A model generated the notes under the pieces. It made no database searches. It had not been told where the DNA came from and saw nothing but the letters and a program-made list of their open reading frames with translations. From the NCBI GenBank assembly GCA_950106755.1, contig OX467082.1:48316588-48380587 (forward strand): a DNA stretch of 64,000 nt, written 5' to 3'. This stretch comes from Climacium dendroides. Taxonomy: Eukaryota; Streptophyta; Bryopsida; Hypnales; Climaciaceae. Of this stretch, positions 39,268 to 50,230 are shown in pieces (the stretch's first letter is position 1; each line of letters begins with the position of its first letter). Made by a program: the position numbers and the translations under genes.

Positions 39268-39850
39268 GACCAGCTCCCGAACCCGCCGCCTCAGCGGCTC
39301 ACACCACTAATTCTTCTTTTTTCTCTTGCCAATCCTTTCCCTTGCTTCTCAGCAGCAGCTCGGGATTGTCACGATTCGAAGCCAAACCCTCGTCCTGCGC
39401 AGGACGCCCCCTTGAAACTGTCCGTCCCTAGACCAGCTCGATTCCCCCCTCAATCGCAGGCCGTCCAACCAAACAGAGCTCCAACACCGATCTGCTCATT
39501 CCAAGGAAACTTGGAGAAGCCCAGGGTGCAATCAGTGCTCAAAGAAACGCCAACGAGACGGACACCTTCCCTTCCCTCCGTGGCTCCGTCCACTTCCCTC
39601 TCACCTCCCGTTTGTGAGAATCAAGAATATCAAACAAAAGGAAACTAAGTTGCTGTGACGTAGGACCCATCCAGCGAATCCTGTGTCTACACGCCCAACA
39701 CGCCAGCTCTCCCTCTGACCGAACCGACTCACTCTCTCGGGAGAAAGGGCACCCGCCTGTCAGCGTCACCGCATTCCTTCCCGTACCAGCACCCAAATTA
39801 CGATTCTAGTGTTCTAAAAAAAATGGACTGACCCAACCAAATCAATACGG
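39268..39850. promoter_or_regulatory. GC-richer 5' region of the transporter gene
   Basis: This stretch upstream of the transporter start is clearly richer in G and C than its surroundings and has no gene of its own. It most likely contains the 5' untranslated region and core promoter. No TATA box or specific site could be assigned. Confidence 0.4.
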
Positions 39851-39857
39851 TAAGTTA

Positions 39858-40427
39858 CAGTAGAACCTCTACTCTCTAAAGTAATAGGGTCGGGAATGAG
39901 CTGGCTATAAGGTAGTGTGCTCTAAAAGCGCCCATTCAACGGCTGGTCTGTCTTTTCCATAGATTGCCTTGGACAAAAATATTTGTAAATCAGTTTTCAG
40001 AGAAAGAAAAATAAATGTGGAACCTAACACAAGTGGTTTTGTATTTTTTTCAAGCATTTTTTAATTACTTGTAAATTTTTAAAGATTTGGGGCATAGGCA
40101 CCTCTTTGTCACCATAGGTCTCCCAAAATCAATCCACTTGCAACTTATAAAGAGATGTGTGGAAACCAAAGACAATGATTGGCTCTTGCAATACAAAAAC
40201 AATTTCTCTTCAATTCATTCAATTGTTTAAGTAGTCCATTGCTTCATTCAAGGATCACCTCATCTCTGTTCTCCAGTTAATAATAGGGGCAATTTTAAGG
40301 AGATGGGTAGTTTTATAGCATACTACCTTACAACATTAGAGAGGTTGTTGCATTAATGATTTTCGTATGCAATTTAAATCAAGATTGGACAGGTTAGAGA
40401 GGTTATTACTTTAGGAAGGTTCTATTG
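39858..40427. mobile_element. Pogo/Emigrant-like MITE
   Basis: A 570-base segment has inverted ends. The left is CAGTAGAACCTCTACTCTCT followed by AAAGTAATAG; the right, read on the minus strand, is CAATAGAACCTTCCTAAAGT followed by AATAACCTC. Both sides are flanked by TA. The CAGTAxAACCTCTxTAAATTAATA-type terminus is that of plant Emigrant/pogo (Tc1-mariner superfamily) MITEs as I recall them. Extra copies of the TTAGAGAGGTT motif occur inside near the right end. There is no coding capacity. Confidence 0.7.
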
Positions 40428-40439
40428 TAGTAAAAAATA

Positions 40440-41395
40440 AAAATGAAGATCATAGTATTCGCCTTCAAATTCCAACTCCATAGTTCCAACCCTAACCTAC
40501 AAAGTGCAATGGAGTTGTTATTGTTGGGTAACTCTAGAAGGATGCAATCCCTATGACAAAAATAATCACCAAAATGAGCTCCAACTGTTGAACCAACATA
40601 ATAGGTGCATTTTTTGTTTTTCAATTACTAGGGAAGTCCTAAATGTCCTTCAAGGGGTTAACCTTTAAAGTAAGCAAGACCCATTATAGTCTAGAGTCCA
40701 ATTCAAAACTCTTCTTTTGGATCTAATTTGGATTTGTTGCATTGTAATGTAGTTTTTATTACATTGAATGTACAACTAGGACTCAAAGTTTTAGAATTGG
40801 AGATGAAAGGCTTGGAATTGCATTGGAAAGTCACCATTAAATGAATTCACTCATTGTTTCACTTTACAAAGAAATGCTTTTGGATTTCTATTGGACCCAC
40901 ATAGAAAGTAAAAGAGACACATTAGAATTCAAAAGGACGAGACTATTGAAGAATAGAATGCATAATAGAAAGTTATATGTTTTTGTGTTAATCATCTATA
41001 ATAAAACATCATTTTCTTGCCTAAAATTCAAATTAGAAGCAAGAAGGTAGAAGTTGCTAAAATTTATTGAGAAAATCTTTTGTGAACCATCTTTAGCACC
41101 TTTTTCTATAGAAAAGTCAATAATATCTCAATGAGGGAATTTCTACCCCCATACACTTGAAATACTTCTCAAAGAAGTCTCTAAAAAAATTGGGTGAATT
41201 ATTGAAATTTTACATTCTTTTTTGGTCATTTGAAAATATTCAAAAGCTACTTTGAAGTATTGTGGTTCATTAAGGTTTAACAAATCAATACAAAACAAAA
41301 ACTAGCTAATCCAAACCCCTCAATTCCCTTTAGCACTTACTCTAAACCACTACTCTATTCTAACATCCCCCTGCCGCCCACTTTCCTATATGTCT
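40440..41395. other. Non-coding stretch
   Basis: AT-rich, with one open frame (40841-41050) that has no recognisable motif. No repeats seen. Confidence 0.4.
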
Positions 41396-41400
41396 ATTGT

Positions 41401-41457
41401 CTCCACCCCACCCCCACCTCCACCTCCACCTCCACCTCCATCCCAACCCCCACCCTT
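41401..41457. repeat. CCACCT microsatellite
   Basis: A C-rich simple repeat built on CCACCT with CCCACCCC variants. It is the only such tract in the area. Confidence 0.9.
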
Positions 41458-41550
41458 AATGTTCTAATTCTTTTTGTTTGTTTTCAAATAGTCCCATTAG
41501 ATGTTTCTTTGGGCCTCTAAGAGATTGTTTTGCAATTCTTTACCTCTCAA

Positions 41551-42204
41551 GGGGTGCACTACAAAGGAAGTTCATAGATGAAGAGCGACCAAACCCTAAC
41601 TACCAATTTCTACTTTTTCTAATTACTTTCTAATAAACTATAATTTCAACCTACAATTTTGAGCTTTGTTTAACAATGTCTATAGGTTTCTATTGCCAAA
41701 AATTTCAATCCTAAATAACATGTGATATATTGTCTGGAAAGGATTGAAAAATGAACTAAAATAACATGTTTTTCAACTAAAATATTTATAGAGATCACAT
41801 GAAGATGACTATTGTATCAATATTTAGTCAAAATAAACTTTTAATAGAAATTTATTTTATAGAATTTTTTTTTCATTTTAAAAATGTTTTTTTCTTATAT
41901 AATATAGGGGTGTGAAAGTTATTTTTAGCTTTATAGTGTATCTTTTTTCTTCTAAATTTTGTAACTAATTATTATTAACATAAAAAATATCAATAATTCA
42001 AAACATAAACTTTCAAAGTAGGAAAATCTATTCATATTTTTTTAAGAAAATAAAATAAAATTTTAGGATATAATATAAGGTGAGGAGCAACCAAATCACC
42101 AATTTTATGTAATTTAGTGCCGTCATATTTCTTGATGGTAGGAGGTTATCATTTTCAAAATTTGGTCGCTCCTCACCTATGAACTTCCTTTGTAGTGCAC
42201 CCCC
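41551..42204. mobile_element. Non-autonomous TIR element, 654 bp
   Basis: The left end is GGGGTGCACTACAAAGGAAG, then TTCATAGATGAAGAGCGACC. The right end read in reverse is GGGGTGCACTACAAAGGAAG, then TTCATAGGTGAGGAGCGACC, about 43 bases with two mismatches. TTTACCT occurs on both sides (left before 41548, right from 42212) and could be a 7-8 base target duplication. That would fit hAT or Mutator better than CACTA, in spite of the CACTACAA string. No coding region. Confidence 0.8.
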
Positions 42205-42214
42205 CCAGGGTTTA

Positions 42215-43310
42215 CCTAGATATGAACTACAGCAACACAGTCAAAATATTGAATAATTTTTAAATTTTTTATTGAAAATATTAAAATATTAATTAAATAT
42301 TATTTTCTAATGAGACAATCTCGTAACTATGTTAGATTGTTGACATTGCCTTGTTTCTATGTTCCACACAATCTAGGAACTGTCTAGAAATTCACAGTCT
42401 TCTAAAGGCCCAAAAAACATCTAATACAATTATTGAAGAAACAAGCCAAATCATGGCAAGATCAAGAACAAACTAAAATTCATGCACACACACTCCTAGC
42501 TAATGATTCAACAAGCAAAGGCCAAATCAAGGCATTCCATTGTATAAGAATCTAGAAAGACAAGAATGCAAGAAGCTCAAGGAGAAAAAGATGAAGAGGA
42601 ACAAAATGTAAAAAAAGGCTAATAGCAAATTTAGAAATCTATTTATCTATTTATTTGTTGAATTGTTTATGAATATTTTACCTATAAAGATTTTAAAAAC
42701 CTTGAAATTGGCCTTGTGGAGAATAGAACCTCCTAGATGCTTCCAAACATAGACTCCTAAAATATACCAAGACTTACTATTTTTAAATGTAATCCTTATA
42801 GCATGTATTTCAACCAAAATTTTAAAATTTAAATTTTTTTGAATTGTAGAAGTTAATTTTTCATAAAGTCAACCTCTTTAATCAATGTTGAAAATTTTCT
42901 AGAAATTACATAGATTGTACTAAATTACATAAAATTTCACTAGAAATCAAGATAGAATGTTTAGTTATAATAAGACACCCCAACAAGTTTCATTTGAAAG
43001 GATTTGAAGGCATTAGAAGACCACAAATTTCCAAAATATTCTAAATAAGCCTTTGTTGGTGGCTATTTTAGGAACTCATTTGATGTAGCTGAGACATTGC
43101 CACATTAGAAGAGGGAATTTCCATACGTAGATAACAACGTCAATGAGTGAATTAACTAAAAATGCAAAATGATGAAAAAAATTGATTATCAATCCATTGA
43201 ATCAATTATCTATTTATCATTAACCTCTTACCATCAAGAAATATGACGGCATACTAAAGGAATGAATTCATTAACATTTTTTGAAATAAAACAGTAGAGA
43301 GGTTGCTTTT
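42215..43310. other. Non-coding stretch
   Basis: AT-rich. It contains one segment (43221-43258) that repeats, inverted, part of the TIR element (42113-42150): ACCATCAAGAAATATGACGG and flanks. Confidence 0.5.
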
Positions 43311-43315
43311 ATAAT

Positions 43316-45609
43316 TACTACAATAAAAGCAGTGTTTTATAACTACAAAAATATGACTAAGGATGATTGGTGACTGCTCACAATCATATTCTTGAATGCC
43401 AACACCTTGGGGAGAAATATGACTGCAAAATATGACTATTAGTCATTTTTGGGCCTTGTACTTCACAAGCATATACTATACGCCCACTGGGAACACCAAA
43501 GTATTTCATAGAGAATATAGGGAACGTGTTTGAGGAATGTTGATTCATATTTCTAATCATATTTTCATGGGAGTGACATTTTTTTATTTTTAGGTAGCCC
43601 AAGAAAAATATGGGCAATCCAAAAAAAATATGAACAAGTCATTGTTTAAAATTTGGAAATCCTAGGTAATTCTTTTTTTGGATTTTCAAACCTAATCACC
43701 ATTTTTTTAGAGTTTTGAAACCCTAGCCGTCATTTCTTTAGGATTTTGAAACCCTAGACGCCACTACTTTAGGGTTTCGAAACCCTAATCACCACTTTTC
43801 TTAGCTCTTCTTCCTTGCCTTTGTTATCTCTTAGTTCTTACTTGTTACTTCTTAATTGTTATTACTTGTTATTTTTTGCTTCTTAGTTGTTGGTTTTTGT
43901 TGCATTTTAGTTCTTGTTGCATCTTAGCTCTTGCTTCTTGTTGCTTTTTAGTTTATGAATCTTGTTTTTTCTTCTTGCATTTTAACTCTTTCTTCTTGCA
44001 TTTTAACTCTTTCTTCTTTTTAGTTGTTGTTTTTTAATTTATGAATCTTGTTTGTTCTTTTTATATTTTAACTTTTTTTTCTTCTTAGTTCTTGCTTTTT
44101 GTTTCTTCTTATTGCTTTTTAAATCTTACTTCTTGTTTCTTTTTGTTGCTTCTTAACATTTGTTTCTTATTGCCTCTTAATTGTTATTTCTTGTTGCATC
44201 TTAACTTTTATTTGTTGTTATCTTTTAGCACTTGCCACATATTTTTTTCTTCTTTCTTTCATCAATATTTTTTTCTTCTTTCTTTCATCAACATTTTTAT
44301 TCTTTCTATTTTAAACTTGTGCTACATATTTTGTGTTGTTGTAAGCCTTAGAAGGTTGAGTTTTGTTATTCATTCACTAAAAATTGACCTCTCATTTCTT
44401 TAATTGTATATGCAGGCACCAAAAGTTGAAGCAAAGTTGTTGAAGGCTACTTACAACCTAATAGAGCCATCTTCATATTATTGTAAGAAATATAGGCCCT
44501 ATTGAATTTTGTGAATGATTTATTGTGATATATATGTTTTAAATTGTTGGTTAATAAATGTCAATGAAGAGAGTTGCATTCCTTCTTGCATTCTCCCTCT
44601 CCAATATGATTGTCTCATCTATATCTTTAAAATCATGTGTGTGTTTTTAATTACATGAAGGGTTTTTTTCAATTGTTAAATCATTTTGATGTATAATTGC
44701 AATGTGTTATGTTGATTTAAAATGCATGAAAAATGTACTTGTAATTTGTAATTAAATCTATTTTGGACCTCAATCATCCCAATCACAAACTACATACAAA
44801 TTTTAAAAATATGACTCTCAATTATCCAAAATATCACTTGCTTGAGTTACATTTCACAATATATATTGGCCAAAATATAATTAGTTATATAATGGCTCAT
44901 ATTTATGTGTGTCAAAATGTAACCTTACACAGTCATCCTAAAATATGACTACAATCAATCATAAAATTACTAATGACATCCACATTAACTATCGTGTCAA
45001 CCAAAAATATGACTTACAAGAGTAATATTTCACATTAGCAAAGAATATGATTCACAAGAGTCATATTCATATTCCACATCATTCAAAAATATAACTCATG
45101 AGAGTTTTTTCCACATAGCAAAAAATATGGCTTACAAGAGTGATATTCTACAATTCACATCAACAAAAGAAATGACTCATCACAATCATATTCCACATCA
45201 ACAAAAAATATGACTCATTGTAGTCATATTTCACATCAACCACAATATGACTCATTGCAGTCATATTCCACATCAATCAAAACATGACTCACCACAGTCA
45301 TATTCCACGTCAACCAAAAATATGACTAAACGAAGTCATATGCCACGTAAGATTTTTTTCCCCGGATAGCTCAAGAAAAAGTCAAGCTTCCAAGGATAGT
45401 CAACGTATATGCCATGTTGGTATACTATGGCTAAATATGAATATTTATACCCCTCAACCCATATGATTGCTAATATGACTGATGTTTGAAGTAACTGCTT
45501 CTAAACTACTAGAATCAGTCATATTCTGAATCATCTACAGTGATTTCTGCGTGAGTCATATTTTTTGATTTTACGACTCACTGCATAAAACACTGGTTTT
45601 GTTGTAGTG
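43316..45609. mobile_element. Non-autonomous CACTA element, about 2.3 kb
   Basis: The left end TACTACAATAAAAGCAGTG + TTTTAT and the right end read in reverse, CACTACAACAAAACCAGTG + TTTTAT, form terminal inverted repeats. The first left base is changed from C to T. Flanking triplets AAT and AGT are a poor 3-base match. Subterminal regions are full of AATATGACT...AGTCATATT units (43360-43440 and 44800-45570). The middle is T-rich with TTCTTGTTGCTTCTTAGTTC-like repeats and telomere-like AAACCCTAA words. There is no transposase frame. Its left end matches the right end of the element at 11-18 kb. Confidence 0.85.
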
Positions 45610-45724
45610 AGTGAAATTCATTGTCCATTATAACTTTTCAAAGGATATGGGATAAATTCTCGAATAAATTAAAGATGAGAGCTTGACCACTCATTATCAA
45701 AACATAGAAATTGTATTCATTGTA

Positions 45725-46063
45725 GAATTTTAGACCTCATTTAGGCATAGTAGAATAAGATTTTCTTAAGTTTGAACTTTAAAAAGGTATTAAATCAATA
45801 TATGTTTCATCTGCAAAAAATTGTTTGTGATTTCAAGCCTTCAAAAAAAACATTTCTAAGTAAAATTAAACAAAGATGTTTGAAAACATCAAAAACAAAA
45901 TGTCCTTTTTTAACCCTCTTTGAATTTTGTCGATAACTTTTGATTGGAGACTTGAAATATGAAAATGATTTTTGAAGATAAAAATTAACTTTATTCCACA
46001 CATTTCTTCAATTTAAATTTTTTGAAAAAAAATTATTCTACTATACCTAAATGTGGTTTGAAA
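45725..46063. repeat. Diverged fold-back core
   Basis: The left arm (CCTCATTTAGGCATAGTAGA, then TGTGATTTCAAGCCTTCAA) and the right arm read in reverse (CCACATTTAGGTATAGTAGA, then GATTGGAGACTTGAAATA as the arm pairing) form a long imperfect inverted repeat. It carries the same words as the core of the element at 48318-49584 and is probably an old relative of it. Confidence 0.75.
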
Positions 46064-46089
46064 TTTTACTTTGAACAAAATTTCTACTT

Positions 46090-48310
46090 TTGAGTTCACT
46101 ATGAGAGGTTCTACTAATCCTAATTCATATATGCCGCATGGGTTGTTTTATCTATTACTACTCCCCTTATATAAAGTACTTGTCCTTTCCTCTCTATACA
46201 CTCACAATAAAGGGCTTTCATAGATATTCATAGATATGTGTCATAGTTTTTGAATTACTTTGATCTTTTTGAATGTAAAGTGGATTTTGGATTAGTAATA
46301 TTTTAAAGTGTCAAATTATAATTAACTAGTTATTTAAGAACAACATGTCAAATCTAGGTCATCAACCCACCAATTGTTAACATTTTTGAGACACGCTTAT
46401 GAGCTTTCCATGAACAATCTAGTAAATAGGAACTTTTGGATTTTCTAAAGGGAGAAAAAATGGAAACTTGACTCAAATGATCTTTGAGAGGCCTCAAATC
46501 CCCTCTAATGCAAAGCATTCTAACACCAATTAGTACTTGAATAAATAACCCCAACAATTCCAAACAAGTTTTTAACAAATTTGAAGTGTTGATTAGAGCT
46601 ATAAGATCATACAACAATAAAGCAAAGCCAAAGTTGAGTCTTTCTTACTCCAACAAACCATTTGATTATTCTATAAAAGTCAAATTTCTTGGAAAATGCA
46701 ACCTCTTCATTTAGGAATTTAGGATTTTTTTTTGACAATTTACCAATTTTTATGAGTCCAAATGTCTTCAAAGAAAAGGAAATGGGGTTGCATAGGAAAA
46801 TTTAGGCCTCTTAAAGCCAATGGCACAATCCCTTTGGCATTTGGATATTTCCTTCTAAAGGTTAGAAATTAGTTCATCAATCTGTTTGACTTTTTAGTAA
46901 TTATTCGTTAACCATCTAAAAACTTAGAGTTAAAGAAGGAAGGGAAGATTTGAAAAAATTATAAAGGCCACCTTTTCTCTTTCCAAACCACCCCAATTCT
47001 AATGTTGAATCTTGGAAATTTTGTCTATGTAGTGTTTTTTGACCAATTTGGCCATATGTTGTCCATATAGTGATTTAATAGCACTTTTGCTCATTCTTTA
47101 GGTGTTTTGGTGCACTCTTTGAAGGACGTAGAGGTCATTTCAAAGTTTGATACCTTGTTTTTAGTTTACATGCTGTGTGGCACTTGCATACAAATGTTAG
47201 TGATTTTGTGGATTTTATTTGAGTATTTGTGTTGTTGCTTCTTTAGTGTTGTTTTGCACTAGCTCCTTGGTGTAGAGATTTTCATTGTTGAAAACATCCC
47301 CCTAGAACCTTGACTTACAAAATCATTTTCTATACATGTTCAATGTTCTTTTGTTTTACATGATCTTAAGGAAAAAAATTCTAACCCATGGCAAAACTTT
47401 ATCTTCACATTGTGATACTTACCCTTATCCAATATCTTTTGTTGCAAGTCTTATATAGTGAAGCTTTGACTCTACATGTATCCAGTTATCCCTTAAAAGA
47501 TCATTTTTTCCATTTCATTGTAACATCCAATATCATTGCAAAGCTCTATGCTTATGAATTCCTCTTCTTTCCACAATGTAGTGTCATAGAAATTGTAGTA
47601 GTACTTTCTTAAGTTTTGTAGATTAAGCTAAATTAATATTTGGCCTTGTAAAAACAAGAACCACAATGTCATAGGTGTCCAAAAATTGAATTAAAAAAAA
47701 TCTAGAGTATCTAGCCAATTAAAGAGTTTGTACACTAGAGCACACGACAAGCCAAAGCAATAAGCTAGTTGAGAGCCAAGGTGGGTGTGAGTCCTACATT
47801 GTTACTTAAGTCTTAGAATTTTTTTTGGCTTTTCATTAATATTAGTAGATTTTATGGTAAAAAAGTCATAAAAAATGTATTGAAATTAGAATTCATAGAT
47901 TGAAGTCTATACTAATATGGTGTTTTATTCCTAGAAGTTTAGAATGCCTAAAAATGCTTTGATTCCTTACTTTAGGATATAATTAAGTATTTGAGAGGTC
48001 AATTAGATGATTGAAAGATGATTAACAATTTAAGAGATAATCAAGTTGTCATATCCCTATTTCCTTGGGGTGCCCGATGTGCCTTAGTGAGCAAGGGGGA
48101 CCTTGGAGGTGACTTCCCAAGTCTTGCAAGAAGCTAAGACGGGAAAAATGGATGTCTCCCAAGTAAATAGGGTGCATTAGTGCCTTGAATTTGAAAAATA
48201 TGATAATTTATCATATAGCCCTTGAGAATATGCAGCCAACCATATAAAGAACACATGATTTGGACTTGTGACTTAAAAGTTATGGCCATTCAAAGTTGGT
48301 GGTGTTTTAG
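46090..48310. other. Non-coding stretch
   Basis: No gene. Open frames at 46354-46617 (minus) and 47388-47612 have no recognisable motifs. 48050-48180 is slightly more GC-rich with no assignable feature. Confidence 0.4.
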
Positions 48311-48317
48311 TGACGCT

Positions 48318-49584
48318 ACACTACAAGGAGAATTGTGGTCGAATTGACAAAAAATGACAAAATTTTGTCAATTCCTCTGTCAATTAGGAGGGGCTGATTC
48401 AAATCAATTTGGACACCTGTTTGACAAGATTTTGTAACTCCATTGACAAAATTCTATCAATCACATGATAGAATTCTGTCAATTCGGACATTCTATAACT
48501 TCAAAATTTTAAATTACACATAGGGGGTCTGACTACTTAGAGGCTACCACGTGGCATATGCCATGTCAAAATTAAATATAGAAAATTGTCGAATAAGCAC
48601 ACCCACCCACATAGTGCAGTCACCTCAACAAACAACCCACATGGCACAACCACCTAAGCAAATAACAACTCTAAGCAAGCCATTTAAGCATCCAACAAGT
48701 ACCAACACATATATGTCAAAGAACATGAGTGTTGGCTAATATATGAAAGACAGTAAAATATTTATCAATACATATGGAATAAGTGTGTTAGGGGAGGAGG
48801 AGGAGAAGAACCAAGTGAATTCCAAAATTGTTTAAAAACTAGATTTTCAGACCGCATTTAGGCATAGTAAATTAATTTTTTTCAAAAAACTTTTAACTAA
48901 GATTAGTTGGAAAATCAAATGAAGTTCCACCTACAAAAATCCGTTTGAGATTTCAAGTCTCCAATAAAAAGTTATCGACAAATTTCAGACCGTGAGATCG
49001 AGTGTTTGAAGTGAATTTCAAATTTTTCAAACACCCGGTCTAGGATTTATCCATAACTTTTTATTGGAGACCTGAAATCTCAAACGGATTTTTGTAGGTG
49101 GAACTTCATTTGATTTTCCAACTAATCTTAGTTAAAAGTTTTTTGAAAAAAATTAATTTACTATGCCTAAATGCGGTCTGAAAATCTAGTTTTTAAACAA
49201 TTTTGGAATTCACTTGGTTCTTCTCCTCCTCCTAACACACTTATCCCATGTGTATTGGTAAATGTTCTACTGCCTTGTATATATTAGCCAACACTCGTAT
49301 TCTTAACAAGTGAGTGTTGGTACTTACTGGGTGCTTAAATGGCTTGATCACTAGTTGTATTTGCTTAGGTGGCACTCTATGGTTTGTTGTTTGACTAGGG
49401 TTTTGGATTCTTTGGGTTTTGTGGATTCTATTGATAAAGATCTTGATAATAATCAACAAGAAGTTGACAAAAAATTGACAGGTCTGTCCTAATTGACAAA
49501 ATAAGGTTGTTAAAAGTGATTGCTGTAAATTCAGGCAAAATTTTGTCAAATGCTTGTCATCTAGGGCTGCAATCCCTTGTAGTG
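48318..49584. mobile_element. Fold-back CACTA element with CTA target duplication
   Basis: Left CACTACAAGGAGAATTG and right (reversed) CACTACAAGGGATTGCAG termini are flanked on both sides by CTA (48315-48317 and 49585-49587), the 3-base duplication expected for CACTA insertion. Almost the whole element is one palindrome. GAGGAGGAGAAGAACCAAGT, TTAGGCATAGTAAATTAA and CAAATGAAGTTCCACCTAC in the left half recur inverted in the right half around a centre near 49015. Outer arms pair through TTTAAGC/GCTTAAA and AGTACCAACAC segments. No coding region. Confidence 0.9.
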
Positions 49585-49589
49585 CTAGG

Positions 49590-50230
49590 ACACTTAAAAG
49601 CTAGAAGGCCTTATTCGTTAAAATGAAACTAATTCCAATCTCATTTCTATTTTAAGGAAAAAAAAAGCTTTCAATAAATTGAGACTTCTCATTAAATTGA
49701 GACTCGAAGATGTCAAGAAATTTATTTTATTATTATTGGTTTATTTATAGAAGTGGTTTAATTCACGATCAACGTTTGAATTTCTTACTTCTACATCTTA
49801 CAACACACATGTGAATATTGGAATATTGCATTCGAGTTCAGAAACTAATAAACTACTATAGGATGCAGGAAAAAATTTCTACACACAACTTTGCAAAGCA
49901 ATTGTAAAAAATATACTTTTTATTAATAGAAATCAATATCTACTACATAGTCACAATATTTGTAATGAAAGACATTCTATATCCTATACTATATATGCAT
50001 TCAAATATCATTTTTATAATCTGTAATTACAGTACAAAAAACAATCTAGTACTTCAAATACAACAACAAAAAGCAATCTAATACAACAACAAAAATCTAC
50101 AAATGTTTGAAGCAATCTAATACAGTAATACAACAACAAAAATCTACTACTACGAAATACTCATTCTTCCTCCATAGACTCATTTGCCTCATCGTTGCAT
50201 TCATCGATTGTAAAAACCGCTATTGATGCC
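49590..50230. other. Stretch downstream of the DUF7869-type gene
   Basis: Mostly AT-rich. On the minus strand, 50227-50162 reads IAVFTIDECNDEANESMEEE and a stop, an acidic tail that could be the original C-terminus of the neighbouring gene. Confidence 0.4.

Noticed and set aside
43680..43800. AAACCCTAA words suggesting an interstitial telomere tract
   Set aside because: The words are spaced irregularly and embedded in other sequence, with no tandem run.
44092..44403. Leu/Phe-rich 103-codon frame
   Set aside because: It arises from a T-rich low-complexity tract inside the non-autonomous CACTA element.
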